DNA of 64,000 nucleotides from Streptomyces ochraceiscleroticus. Lineage in GTDB: Bacteria > Actinomycetota > Actinomycetes > Streptomycetales > Streptomycetaceae. The notes under the pieces were generated by a model, which saw only the letters and a program-made list of their open reading frames with translations, was not told the origin of the DNA and made no database searches. The position numbers were made by a program, and so were the translations under genes. This document shows, one piece after another, positions 35,794 to 44,504 of this stretch; position 1 is the first letter of the stretch; each line of letters begins with the position of its first letter. The DNA is taken from assembly GCF_000720485.1 (NCBI RefSeq), contig NZ_JOAX01000029.1:1-64000 (forward strand), in the 5' to 3' direction.

Positions 35794-37317
35794 TCACGCC
35801 ACCTCCGACCGCTCGGCCGCCATGCCGGCCGCGTCCAGCAGGGCGGTACCCACGATCAGGTCGGCGCCGCCGAACTCCGGGTCGACCAGCTCCGTACCGT
35901 CGTCCACGGCGAACAGCAGGTGCTCCTCGCCCTGGCGGTAGGCCGTGCCGACCGGCGGGCTGGCGGCGTGCACGGCCATCAGCGCGACCAGGTACGGCAG
36001 TTCGGGGTCCTGGCGGCGCGCTTCGGCGAGCAGTCCGGAGAGCCGGCGCGGCGCGTCCGCGGGCAGCGTGAGCAGCGCGGTCGCGGCGTCGAGCTGCTCC
36101 TCGCTGAACCGGCTGTCGTCGGGCGTGGCGATCAGGTCGGGCTCGGGCATCTCGGCGCCCAGGTGCGCGCGCTCCTGGGGCGGGGTGAGCAGCATCTCGA
36201 CCAGGTCGCCGACCCGGACGGCGGTGGGCGTGCGCAGGCCGGTGCCCTTGGCGAAGAAGGCGTCGGTGACCCGGGTGGACTGCTCGACGGGGAGCGGCAG
36301 TACGGGGGCGACGAGCTGGCCGTACAGGTCGAGTCCGGCGTGCGCGGCGGGCGGCGCGAACGCCTGCCGGTCCTGCTCGGCGCGGAAGAGCGGGCCCGCT
36401 TCCAGGAGGCGGGACTGGAGCTGGGTGTGGCGGCGGATGCAGTCCTTGACGATGTCGACGAGCTCGGCGGCGCGGCGCTTGTGCTCGGGTCCCTCGGCCT
36501 CGTCGCGGGCACGGCGGATGTTGGTCAGGATGGCGTTCTCGTGGCGGTACCGGTCCGCGACGTGGTCGAGCGCCTCGGTGATCATGTCGGGGACGGCGCG
36601 CAGCCAGTCGACCGCGCGGACGTTGCGCCGGGTGGCGTCGAGGGTCTTGCGGAGCGTTTCGGCGTACTGCACCGTGCGGTACCGCGCCTGCTCGGCGGCG
36701 AGCTGGGCGTCGGCGAGGCGGCCGCGGCTGATGAGGACCTCGAGCTTGACCTCGGCGGCGATCTGGGCGCTGGTGACGTCCGTGTCCAGCGCGCCCACCA
36801 GGACGTTGACCGCTTCGTCGGTGGTACGGAGGTAGACCGTGCCTCCGGGGCCCGGGACCTCCTCGATGAGCTTGAAGTCGTAGTCCCTGCGGATGTAGTC
36901 GCCCTCGGCGGAGAACGTGCCGTAGACCGCGCGGAAGCCGCGGTCCACGCTGCCGACGTTGATCAGATTCTCCAGGACCCAGCGGGCGACGCGCTCGTGC
37001 TCCGCCGCGGGGCGGCGCGGGGCCTGGGCCGCGATGCGGGGCTGCAGCCTGGCCACTATCTGTTCGTGGTCGGCGCCCGTGTCGAAGTCCATGTGGAGCG
37101 TGACGAGATCGATGGCGGCGAGGGCGACCTCGGCCATGGCGTAGACGCCGTACTCCCCCGCGAGGTTGGCCTTGCGCGCGTCGAGGTCGTGCAGCGGGGC
37201 CGTGCACGCGAGCGCGCGCAGCCGCCGGGCCAGGCCCTCGTCGGCCGCCGGGCCCGGCGCGGGCCGCGTCACCCCGCTGAACTGGGACGCAGCGCTCTGG
37301 GGGGATGGAGAAGTCAC
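35794..37317 (-). CDS. JetA/MksF/MukF-like kleisin subunit
   Basis: Protein of 507 residues, helical throughout, with an N-terminal winged-helix region (GEYGVYAMAEVALAAIDLV), a central helical segment around RHENAILTNIRRARDE and a C-terminal region ending VGTALLDAAGMAAERSEVA. It fits the JetA/MksF position: first gene of three, upstream of a MukE-like and a MukB-like gene. The GTG start lacks a ribosome-binding site, but TAATCT lies 7 nt before it, so the message may be leaderless; no matching -35 was found. It starts 56 nt after pcp on the same strand. No JetD (Toprim nuclease) gene is present on either side. Confidence 0.7.
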   Translation of the reverse strand: MTSPSPQSAASQFSGVTRPAPGPAADEGLARRLRALACTAPLHDLDARKANLAGEYGVYAMAEVALAAIDLVTLHMDFDTGADHEQIVARLQPRIAAQAPRRPAAEHERVARWVLENLINVGSVDRGFRAVYGTFSAEGDYIRRDYDFKLIEEVPGPGGTVYLRTTDEAVNVLVGALDTDVTSAQIAAEVKLEVLISRGRLADAQLAAEQARYRTVQYAETLRKTLDATRRNVRAVDWLRAVPDMITEALDHVADRYRHENAILTNIRRARDEAEGPEHKRRAAELVDIVKDCIRRHTQLQSRLLEAGPLFRAEQDRQAFAPPAAHAGLDLYGQLVAPVLPLPVEQSTRVTDAFFAKGTGLRTPTAVRVGDLVEMLLTPPQERAHLGAEMPEPDLIATPDDSRFSEEQLDAATALLTLPADAPRRLSGLLAEARRQDPELPYLVALMAVHAASPPVGTAYRQGEEHLLFAVDDGTELVDPEFGGADLIVGTALLDAAGMAAERSEVA

Positions 37318-37373
37318 GGTGAACAGATTAGGCCGTCGCACTGACAACGGACGAAACGGCACGGCCTCGCAGG

Positions 37374-38018
37374 TCAGTGTGTGGCGCCGCCCACAGCCTT
37401 GATGTCCTCGCTGCGCCCCGCCGCCGTGATCATGATCACGCGCAGCGCCTCGGCGACGGAGGTGACCGGGAGTGACGGCTTGCCCTGGTCGGTGACCTGC
37501 CCGGGAGCGTACGGCACGTGCACGAAGCCGCCGCGCACGGCGGGCCGTTCGGTGGCGACGAGGTGCATCAGCCCGTAGAAGACGTGGTTGCAGACGAAGG
37601 TGCCGGCGGTCTGCGAGACCGAGGCGGGCAGCCCGGCCTCCCGCACGGCGGCGACGCACGCCTTGACCGGGAGCGTGGCGAAGTACGCGGCGGGGCCGTC
37701 CTCGACGATCGGCACGTCAATGGGCTGCGCACCCGAATTGTCGTGAATGCGCGCGTCATCGATGTTGATGGCCACCCGCTCGACGGTGACGTCCGGGCGG
37801 CCGCCGGCCTGGCCGACGCAGAGCACGACCTCGGGGTCGGCGTCCGCGACGGCCTTACGGAGCGCGTCGCTCGCCGCACCGAAGACGCAGGGCAGTTCGG
37901 CGGTCGCGATCTCGTAGCCGGGCGGCGGGTCGGCCGCGACGGCCTGGACGGCCTGCCAGGAGGGGTTGACGCGCTCCCCGTCGAAGGGGGCGAATCCGGT
38001 CAGAAGTACCCGGGTCAT
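37374..38018 (-). CDS. pcp: Pyroglutamyl-peptidase I
   Basis: Cytoplasmic cysteine peptidase of 214 residues that removes N-terminal pyroglutamate (5-oxoproline) from peptides. The catalytic triad is visible: Glu80 in TVERVAINI, Cys143 in GTFVCNHVFYGLMH and His167 in GGFVHVPYAP. It opens with MTRVLLTGFAPFDGERVNPS, the family N-terminus. It lies 52 nt after the DUF979 permease gene in the same direction, supplying free 5-oxoproline to the enzymes encoded nearby. Confidence 0.96.
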   Translation of the reverse strand: MTRVLLTGFAPFDGERVNPSWQAVQAVAADPPPGYEIATAELPCVFGAASDALRKAVADADPEVVLCVGQAGGRPDVTVERVAINIDDARIHDNSGAQPIDVPIVEDGPAAYFATLPVKACVAAVREAGLPASVSQTAGTFVCNHVFYGLMHLVATERPAVRGGFVHVPYAPGQVTDQGKPSLPVTSVAEALRVIMITAAGRSEDIKAVGGATH

Positions 38019-38070
38019 GGAGTGTTACTCGGTTTCGGCAGGGTCCGCGTCGGAACGCGAGGACGGACGT

Positions 38071-39039
38071 TCAGAACGCGAAGGCGGACATGATGACGAT
38101 GTTGCAGCCCAGCAGCGCGAACGCGGTGGGCAGCTGGGCCTTGATCGGACCGTACTGGTCCTTCAGCTCCAGCAGCGCGGCGGGCACCACGTTGAAGTTG
38201 GCGGCCATCGGCGTGACGAGCGTGCCGCAGAAGCCGCAGAGCATGCCGATCGCGAGGATCGCCGGGGCGTTGCCGTGCGCCTGCTCGATGAGGACGGGCC
38301 AGCCGACGGCGGCGGTCATGACGGGGAAGGCCGCGAAGCCGTTGCCCATGACCACCGTGAACAGGAACATCCCGACGCAGTAGACGACGACCGCGGTGAC
38401 CACCGAGCCGTGCGGCAGCACCGCCTTGGTGAGGATGCCCACCTGCTTGCCGACACCGGAGACGGCGAAGATCGTGCCCAGCGTGGCGAGGAGCTGCGGC
38501 AGCAGCATCGCCCAGCCCATGGACTCCAGCATCGAGCGGCCCGCGTGCAGGGGCGCCGCGGCCTGCTTCTCGCGCAGCATGACCATGGCGAGGGCGAGCG
38601 CCACGATGGCACCGATGCCGAGCCCGAGGATGGTCTCGCTGCCCTCCTGGAGGAGCGGCGTGCCCCCGAAGGAGAGCTCGGGGACGAGGACGGCGCAGAC
38701 CAGGGCGACGGCGGGGATGGTCAGGGCGGGGATGAACAGCTTGCTGCCGTGCTTACGGGCGCTCGCCCGCCGCTCCTCCGTGGTGGTCGTCCGGGGCTTG
38801 CCGCGGCCGGTGAACCCGAAGGCGGCCAGGCAGATCATCACGAGGACCGCGACACCGAGGGGCTCGGCGGGGGCCGATTTGTCGACGACCCAGGAGCTGT
38901 AGACGAAGCCGGCGCCGAGCAGGCCCCAGAAGGCTGCCGTACCGAAGCGCTTCGGGTTGCTGCGGTCGGCGGCCATCTGCGCGGCCATCACCAGGAAGAG
39001 CCCACCGACCAGCCAGTAGAACCACTCCGCCTTGATCAC
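38071..39039 (-). CDS. DUF979 membrane protein (putative 5-oxoproline or peptide permease subunit)
   Basis: Integral membrane protein of 322 residues with about nine or ten helices and the DUF979 C-terminus, GTLVTPMAANFNVVPAALLELKDQYGPIKAQLP. DUF979 proteins travel with DUF969 and pyroglutamyl peptidase. The GTG start overlaps the DUF969 stop (GTGA) and has GGAGG upstream. The transport role is inferred from context; no substrate has been proved from sequence. Confidence 0.85.
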   Translation of the reverse strand: MIKAEWFYWLVGGLFLVMAAQMAADRSNPKRFGTAAFWGLLGAGFVYSSWVVDKSAPAEPLGVAVLVMICLAAFGFTGRGKPRTTTTEERRASARKHGSKLFIPALTIPAVALVCAVLVPELSFGGTPLLQEGSETILGLGIGAIVALALAMVMLREKQAAAPLHAGRSMLESMGWAMLLPQLLATLGTIFAVSGVGKQVGILTKAVLPHGSVVTAVVVYCVGMFLFTVVMGNGFAAFPVMTAAVGWPVLIEQAHGNAPAILAIGMLCGFCGTLVTPMAANFNVVPAALLELKDQYGPIKAQLPTAFALLGCNIVIMSAFAF

Positions 39040-39743
39040 TTCGTGGCCTCCTGAGTGGCGAGTTCGACGCGGGCGCCGAGCAGTTCGCGCTCCAGCGTGC
39101 GGTCCATGCGCAGCAGCCGGCCGCCGTGGATGAGCAGCGCGCACAGGCCGGTCGGGATGGCCCAGAGGGCGAGCTGCAACGGTTCGAGGTGGGTCTGGTA
39201 CGTCGAGTTGGCGAAGCCGGTGATCAGCAGGATCGAGCCGACGGCGAGGAAGACGTCCTCACCGAAGAAGAGCCCGACGTTGTCCGCGCTGGCGGTGAAG
39301 GACCGGATCTTCTCGCGGGTTCTGTCCGGCAGCGCTCCGTAGCGGCGTTCGGCCGCGCCCTCGGCCATCGGGGCGGCGAGCGGGCGCACCGTCTGCGCGG
39401 GCCCGAAGAGGTCCTTCAGGCCGAGCGCGGCGAAGCACTGCCGCAGCACCAGGTAGAGCGTGAGGAAGCGTCCGGTGGTCAGCTTCGCGAAGCGTGCGAT
39501 GAGGTTGCGGGCCTGCTCCTGGAGGCCGTGGCGCTCCAGGAGGCCGATCACCGGCAGCGTGATGACGAAGATCGTCACTGCCCGGCTGGAGGCGAAGCCG
39601 TCACCGAAGGCCGCGAGGACCTTCTGCGGCGACAGGCCGCCGAGGAATCCGGTGGCGATGCCCGCCACCCCCACCACCAGCAAGGGATTGCGGCGCGTGG
39701 CGAATCCAATGATCACCACGAGAACGCCGAGAAGAACGATCAC
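39036..39743 (-). CDS. DUF969 membrane protein (permease partner of DUF979)
   Basis: Integral membrane protein of 235 residues with about six helices. The early motif FGDGFASSRAVTIFVITLPVIGLLERHG and the stretch GEDVFLAVGSILL are typical of DUF969. It starts at GTG with AAAGGCGG upstream, and its 3' end overlaps DUF979 by four nucleotides. It is first gene of the DUF969-DUF979-pcp operon, driven by the promoter-operator at 39796-39826. Confidence 0.87.
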   Translation of the reverse strand: MIVLLGVLVVIIGFATRRNPLLVVGVAGIATGFLGGLSPQKVLAAFGDGFASSRAVTIFVITLPVIGLLERHGLQEQARNLIARFAKLTTGRFLTLYLVLRQCFAALGLKDLFGPAQTVRPLAAPMAEGAAERRYGALPDRTREKIRSFTASADNVGLFFGEDVFLAVGSILLITGFANSTYQTHLEPLQLALWAIPTGLCALLIHGGRLLRMDRTLERELLGARVELATQEATK

Positions 39744-39795
39744 GGGACCGCCTTTCGCACGCAGAAACCCACGGGTGTCGTGGGGATGTGCCAGG

Positions 39796-39826
39796 ACGGT
39801 AGAGGATCGTTCTACGATCCGACAAT
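39796..39826 (-). promoter_or_regulatory. Promoter-operator of the DUF969-DUF979-pcp operon
   Basis: On the minus strand: TTGTCG (-35), an 18-nt spacer and TACCGT (-10), with the perfect dyad GGATCGT-aga-ACGATCC filling the spacer (39804-39820). The 28-nt block matches the one upstream of pxpA at 21 positions. Probable binding site of the GntR regulator encoded between the two operons. Confidence 0.7.
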
Positions 39827-39842
39827 AGGTGGGTGATTCTCA

Positions 39843-40556
39843 TTACCTGCCGGAAACTTGTCCGGCGACCTGCTGGGCGTACGCGCTGGAGAGCTGAGCC
39901 CGGGAATCCTCCAGGTAGGACGCCAGCAGCCGCTCCGCCTGGACCACGTCGCCGCCCTGCAGCGCTTCGAGGATCTGGCGGTTCCGCGTGAGGTACGGCT
40001 CGTGGAAGCGGCGCGGGTCGTCCATGACGTGGAACACCAGCCGCAGCTCCGCGAGGACGCCGCGCATCAGCTCGTCGGTGCGGGGGCTGCCGGCCAGCGC
40101 GACCAGCGCCTGGTGGAAGCGGATATTGGCCGTCGACAGGTCCTGCCAGGACCGTTCCAGCGCGGCCCGCTCCCCCGCCACCACGGCCGCCTCGACCTGG
40201 TCCAGCGTGTACGGCGGCTCGCCCAGGCCGCGGATCACGGCGCATTCGATCATGCCGCGCACCCGGTAGATGTCCGCGAGGTCGTCCACCGCGACCACCC
40301 GCACGAAGACGCCCCGGTTCAGCTCGTGCACCAGCAGCCGCTCGTGCGTGAGCAGCCGGAACGCCTCCCGCAACGTGTTCCGCGACACGCCCAGCGCCCC
40401 GCCGATGGAGTCCTCCGACAGCCGTGCCCCGGGCGGGAAGAAGCCCTCCGCGATGCGGTCGCGCAGTATGTCCGCGACCCGCTCGGCGGTGCTCGTCCGC
40501 CCCAGCAGCGCCCGGTCCATCGCCAGCCCGCCCGGCTCCTCGATCCGCCGGTCCAT
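39843..40556 (-). CDS. GntR-family regulator (FadR/FCD subfamily) of the 5-oxoproline genes
   Basis: Regulator of 237 residues. The winged helix (about 15-80) includes GARLSEDSIGGALGVSRNTL, and an all-helical FCD ligand domain occupies 85-225 with the metal-binding type pattern STANIRFHQALVALAG. I start it at the ATG at 40556 with GAGG upstream; the ATG at 40520 is an alternative. It sits between the DUF969-DUF979-pcp and pxpABC operons, both of which carry the same dyad, so it is the obvious local regulator. The effector may be 5-oxoproline (inference). Confidence 0.87.
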   Translation of the reverse strand: MDRRIEEPGGLAMDRALLGRTSTAERVADILRDRIAEGFFPPGARLSEDSIGGALGVSRNTLREAFRLLTHERLLVHELNRGVFVRVVAVDDLADIYRVRGMIECAVIRGLGEPPYTLDQVEAAVVAGERAALERSWQDLSTANIRFHQALVALAGSPRTDELMRGVLAELRLVFHVMDDPRRFHEPYLTRNRQILEALQGGDVVQAERLLASYLEDSRAQLSSAYAQQVAGQVSGR

Positions 40557-40678
40557 CCCCTTCGCCACCTCGCGCCTCACTTTCGTCCCCCTGGTCACCG
40601 TGACCGCGTACGGCGGCCGCGCGGCCGCCCGCAAGGGCACGCAGTCAATCCCAGAACGACGAACAAGACAACAACCCT

Positions 40679-40709
40679 CTTGTCCTATCGTTCAACAATC
40701 CTCTAGCTT
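40679..40709 (+). promoter_or_regulatory. Promoter-operator of the pxpABC operon
   Basis: TTGTCC (40680-40685), an 18-nt spacer and TAGCTT (40704-40709). The spacer holds ATCGT-N2-AAC-N-ATCCTC, the same block as in the facing operon. It lies between the GntR gene and pxpA and could regulate both. The leader to pxpA would be about 110 nt. Confidence 0.7.
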
Positions 40710-40828
40710 GATGCGGTAACCGGTCGGCCCGAGCGCCCCAGGAGGACAGCCGCTACGGAAACGGGCCGACCGGCTCTGCCTTTCCCTGCCCCTGTCCGGC
40801 CCCGCCGGCCTTGTTGGAACGGATGCAC

Positions 40829-41593
40829 ATGACGGACCCGGTGATCGACCTCAACGCCGACCTCGGTGAGGGGTTCGGACGGTGGCAGCTCACCGACGAC
40901 GACAGTCTGCTCTCCGTCGTCACCAGCGCCAACGTCGCGTGCGGCTTCCACGCGGGCGACCCGTCGACGATGCGCAGGGTCTGCGAGACGGCCGCCGAGC
41001 GCGGTGTCCGCATCGGCGCCCAGGTGTCCTACCGCGACCTCGCCGGCTTCGGGCGCCGCGCCATGGACGTGCCCCCGGACGAACTCGCCGACGAGATCGC
41101 CTACCAGATCGGCGCCCTGGAGGTCTTCGCGCGCGCCGCCGGCTCCCGCGTCGCCTACGTGAAGCCGCACGGCGCGCTGTACAACCGTGCCGTCCACGAC
41201 ACCGAGCAGGCCGGCGCGATCGTGGCCGGCATCCGGCGCGCGGCCGGTCCGCTGCCCGTACTCGGGCTCCCCGGCTCGCAGTTGCACGCCGCGGCGCAGG
41301 CCGCCGGGCTGCCCGCCGTCACCGAGGCGTTCGCCGACCGCGCCTACACGGCCGCCGGCACCCTGGTCCCCCGCCGGGAGCCCGGCGCGGTCGTCCACGA
41401 CCCGGACGCCGTCGTCAAGCGCTCCCTCGGCCTCGCCCGCGACCACGCCGTCACCTCCCTCGACGGCGAGCGCGTGGAGGTCGACGTGCAGTCGCTGTGC
41501 CTGCACGGTGACACCCCGGGCGCCGCGGCCCTCGCACGGCGCGTACGCGACGAACTGACGGCGGCCGGCGTCCGCGTGGCGGCGTTCGCATGA
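40829..41593 (+). CDS. pxpA: 5-oxoprolinase subunit A (LamB/YcsF family)
   Basis: Subunit of about 254 residues of the ATP-dependent 5-oxoprolinase PxpABC, which opens 5-oxoproline to L-glutamate. Family motifs are IDLNADLGEGFGRW, ANVACGFHAGDPSTM, VSYRDLAGFGRR, YVKPHGALYN and SLCLHGDTPGA. GGAACGG lies 6 nt before this ATG; ATG 40823 is an alternative. It overlaps pxpB by four nucleotides (ATGA), and the three genes are translationally coupled. Confidence 0.95.
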   Translation: MTDPVIDLNADLGEGFGRWQLTDDDSLLSVVTSANVACGFHAGDPSTMRRVCETAAERGVRIGAQVSYRDLAGFGRRAMDVPPDELADEIAYQIGALEVFARAAGSRVAYVKPHGALYNRAVHDTEQAGAIVAGIRRAAGPLPVLGLPGSQLHAAAQAAGLPAVTEAFADRAYTAAGTLVPRREPGAVVHDPDAVVKRSLGLARDHAVTSLDGERVEVDVQSLCLHGDTPGAAALARRVRDELTAAGVRVAAFA

Positions 41594-42291
41594 CCGCACT
41601 CCCGGCCGCCGGCCCTCGTACGCGGCCCGCCGAGTCCCCCGGCCTCCGTATGCGCACCCTGCCCGTGGGCGACCACGGCCTGCTCGTCGAGCTCGACAGC
41701 GGCGCGGCCGTCGAAGCGCTCCACGCCGAACTGCTCCGCCGCGCCGCGGCCGGCCTGCTGCCCGCCACCCGCGAGATCGTCCCCGCGGCGCGCACCGTAC
41801 TGATCGACGGGCTCGCCGAACCGGAGCGGTTCGCGGCCGAGCTGACCGGCTGGGACATCCCCCCGGCCACCCGCTCCGGGGCGCAGACCCTCGAAGTGCC
41901 CGTCCGCTACGACGGTCCCGACCTCGCCGACGTCGCCGAGCTGTGGGGCGTCACCCCGGAGGAGGTCGTACGGATCCACTCCGGTACCGAATTCCGCGTC
42001 GCCTTCTGCGGTTTCGCGCCCGGCTTCGGATACCTCACGGGCCTGCCCGAGCGTTACCACGTGCCGCGCCGCGCCACCCCGAGGACCCGCCTCCCGGTCG
42101 GCTCGGTCGCCCTCGCGGGCCCGTACACGGGCGTGTACCCCCGCTCCTCCCCCGGTGGCTGGCAGCTTCTGGGCACCACGGACGCCGTGCTCTGGGACGC
42201 GTCCCGGGAGCCGGCGGCGCTGTTCGCACCGGGCACCCTCGTCCGCTTCGTCCCGCAACCGTTCGACCCGCACCCGGAGGCGGCCCAGTGA
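41590..42291 (+). CDS. pxpB: 5-oxoprolinase subunit B (KipI/AHS1 family)
   Basis: Subunit of 233 residues. The AHS1 pattern is clear: GDHGLLVELDSG near the N-terminus, then EVPVRYDGPDLADVAELWG, FCGFAPGFGYLTGLPERYH and YPRSSPGGWQLLGTT. With PxpC it forms the ATP-using part of the complex. The N-terminal 20 residues are an extra Pro/Arg-rich tail. The start is fixed by the four-nucleotide overlap with pxpA. Confidence 0.95.
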   Translation: MTALPAAGPRTRPAESPGLRMRTLPVGDHGLLVELDSGAAVEALHAELLRRAAAGLLPATREIVPAARTVLIDGLAEPERFAAELTGWDIPPATRSGAQTLEVPVRYDGPDLADVAELWGVTPEEVVRIHSGTEFRVAFCGFAPGFGYLTGLPERYHVPRRATPRTRLPVGSVALAGPYTGVYPRSSPGGWQLLGTTDAVLWDASREPAALFAPGTLVRFVPQPFDPHPEAAQ

Positions 42292-43160
42292 CCGACCGCG
42301 CATTCGCCGTCGTACGCGCCGGAGCACTGACCACCGTCCAGGACCTCGGCCGCGCCGGCCACGCCCACCTGGGCGTCCCGCGCTCCGGCGCGCTCGACGC
42401 CGACGCCCACCGCCTGGCCAACCGCCTCGTCGGCAACGGCCCCGAGGCGGCCACCCTGGAAACCACCGTCACCGGATGCGCGGTACGGATGCGCAGCGCC
42501 GGCACCGTGGCCGTCACGGGCGCGCCCTGCCCGGTGACCGTCGACGGCCGCCCCGCCCCCTGGGGCGCCCCGGTGCACGTACCGGCCGACGCCGTCCTGG
42601 AGGTGGGCACCGCCGCCTACGGGCTGCGCAGTTACCTGGCCTTCGCGGGCGGCATCGAGGCCGAGCCGGTGCTCGGCAGCCGCGCCACCGACCTCCTCTC
42701 GGGGCTCGGCCCCGACCCGCTCAGCGACGGCGCCGTGCTGCCGCTCGGCACACCGGGCGCGCCGGTGCCCGCGGCCGACGCGGTCCCGCACGCCGGCCCG
42801 GCACGCGAACTGGTCCTGCCCGTCCGCCTCGGGCCGCGCGACGACTGGTTCACGGTGGCGGGGCTGCGTACCCTCCTGACCGGCGTCTGGCGGGTGTCGT
42901 CCGCGAGCAACCGCATCGGGCTGCGCACCGAGGGCCCGTCCCTGGAGCGCGCGCGGGACGGCGAACTCCCCAGTGAGGGCATGGCACTGGGCGCCGTCCA
43001 GGTCCCCCCGAACGGCCTCCCGGTGCTCTTCCTCGCCGATCACCCGACGACCGGCGGCTATCCGGTCATCGGCGTCGTGCGGGAGTCCGCGCTGTCCGCC
43101 GCCGCCCAGGCCGCACCCGGGACCCCTGTGCGCTTCGTACGGGCACACAGCGGCTTCTGA
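42288..43160 (+). CDS. pxpC: 5-oxoprolinase subunit C (KipA/AHS2 family)
   Basis: Subunit of 290 residues with the AHS2 start AFAVVRAGALTTVQDLGRAGHAHLGVPRSG cut into its usual blocks, then YLAFAGGIEAEPVLGSRATDLLSG and SNRIGLRTEGP. The GTG start overlaps the pxpB stop (GTGA). It completes the pxpABC operon and ends 24 nt before the convergent transporter gene. Confidence 0.95.
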   Translation: MTDRAFAVVRAGALTTVQDLGRAGHAHLGVPRSGALDADAHRLANRLVGNGPEAATLETTVTGCAVRMRSAGTVAVTGAPCPVTVDGRPAPWGAPVHVPADAVLEVGTAAYGLRSYLAFAGGIEAEPVLGSRATDLLSGLGPDPLSDGAVLPLGTPGAPVPAADAVPHAGPARELVLPVRLGPRDDWFTVAGLRTLLTGVWRVSSASNRIGLRTEGPSLERARDGELPSEGMALGAVQVPPNGLPVLFLADHPTTGGYPVIGVVRESALSAAAQAAPGTPVRFVRAHSGF

Positions 43161-43183
43161 GGGCCTTTCTCCGGCCGGTCGCG

Positions 43184-44503
43184 CTACGCCTCGGCCGTGC
43201 GCGCGCTGCGGGCCAGGACGACCAGCGAGCAGACCAGCGACACCACGACGAGCGCCATCTGGTAGACCGCGACCGGCACGATGGAGCCGCCACTGGAGGT
43301 GAACAGCCACTCCCCCACCAGCGGGGCCGTGCCGCCGATCAGCGCGGAACACAGTTGGTACGACAGCGAGATGCCGGTGTACCGGACGCGGGCGGGGAAC
43401 GCCTGGGCGAGCAGGCCCGCCAGGATCGCGTAATTCATCGCGCCGGTCACCCCGAGCAGCGAGATGCCGAACCCGGCGGCGACCGCGTTCTCCGTGGCGA
43501 CCAGGGCGTACATGACCGGCACCAGGAGGAAGTTGAGCGTCAGCAGGGTGCCGACCGTACGAGCGGTGCCGAACCGTTCCGCCAGGATCACGCCCAGCGG
43601 CTGTGCCAGGAACTGCACGACGCTGTAGACCAGCAGCACGTTCAGCATGGTGGAGCGGTCGAAGCCGAGATCACCGGTGGCCCAGGAGAGGATGAACGTG
43701 GTGATGAAGTAGGTCGCCGCGATCCCGATGGAGCTCGCCAGCACGCCCAGTACCAGCGTGCCCGGGTGACGCCGCAGCACCTCGCCGAGCGGTACGCGGG
43801 CCACCTCCCGCTTCGTGCGCAGCCGGGTGAACTCCGGGGACTCCGCCACCCGCAGCCGGATCACCAGCCCGACGATCACCAGCAGCGCCGAGAAGACGAA
43901 CGGGAGCCGCCAGCCCCACGCGTCGAACGACGCGTCCGGTAGCTGGGTGAGCAGCGCGAAGCTCAGCGTGGCCAGGATGGAGCCGGCCGGCGAGCCCTGC
44001 TGGGCGAACGCCCCGAAGGACAGCCCGCGGCCCTTGGGGGCGTGTTCGGACGCGATGAGCACCGCGCCGCCCCACTCCCCACCGACAGCCACGCCCTGCA
44101 CCATGCGCAGCACGATGAGCAGTACGGGGGCCAGCATTCCGACGCTGCCGTACGTGGGCAGCAGTCCGATGAGGGTGGTGGCGACGCCCATCATGAGGAG
44201 CGTGGTCACGAGGGTCTTCTTGCGGCCGATGCGGTCCCCGAGGTGCCCGAAGACGATGCCCCCGATGGGACGCGCCAGGAAGCCCAGCCACAGCGTCCCG
44301 AAGGAGGCCAGCATCCCGGTGCCCGAGGAGGTCGCCGGGAAGAACAGCTTCCCCAGGACCAGCGCGGACGCGGTGCTGTAGATGTAGAAGTCGCACCACT
44401 CGATGGTGGTGCCGATGAACGAGGCGAGCCCCGCGCGGCGCGCGGTACGGCTGTCGCCCTCGTGGACGACGGATCTGGCGGACTGCGAAGTGGTGGCGTC
44501 CAT
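43184..44503 (-). CDS. MHS-family metabolite:H+ symporter (MFS)
   Basis: Membrane transporter of 439 residues with twelve helices. Signatures of the metabolite:H+ symporter family are FIGTTIEWCDFYIYSTASAL, FGHLGDRIGRKKTL and LRMVQGVAVGGEWGGAVLIASEHAP. Family members carry proline, betaine, 2-oxoglutarate, citrate or shikimate. It starts one nucleotide after the oxidoreductase stop, as third gene of the XRE-oxidoreductase-MHS operon. An amino acid or 5-oxoproline substrate would fit the context but is unproved. Confidence 0.88.
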   Translation of the reverse strand: MDATTSQSARSVVHEGDSRTARRAGLASFIGTTIEWCDFYIYSTASALVLGKLFFPATSSGTGMLASFGTLWLGFLARPIGGIVFGHLGDRIGRKKTLVTTLLMMGVATTLIGLLPTYGSVGMLAPVLLIVLRMVQGVAVGGEWGGAVLIASEHAPKGRGLSFGAFAQQGSPAGSILATLSFALLTQLPDASFDAWGWRLPFVFSALLVIVGLVIRLRVAESPEFTRLRTKREVARVPLGEVLRRHPGTLVLGVLASSIGIAATYFITTFILSWATGDLGFDRSTMLNVLLVYSVVQFLAQPLGVILAERFGTARTVGTLLTLNFLLVPVMYALVATENAVAAGFGISLLGVTGAMNYAILAGLLAQAFPARVRYTGISLSYQLCSALIGGTAPLVGEWLFTSSGGSIVPVAVYQMALVVVSLVCSLVVLARSARTAEA

Positions 44504-44504
44504 G

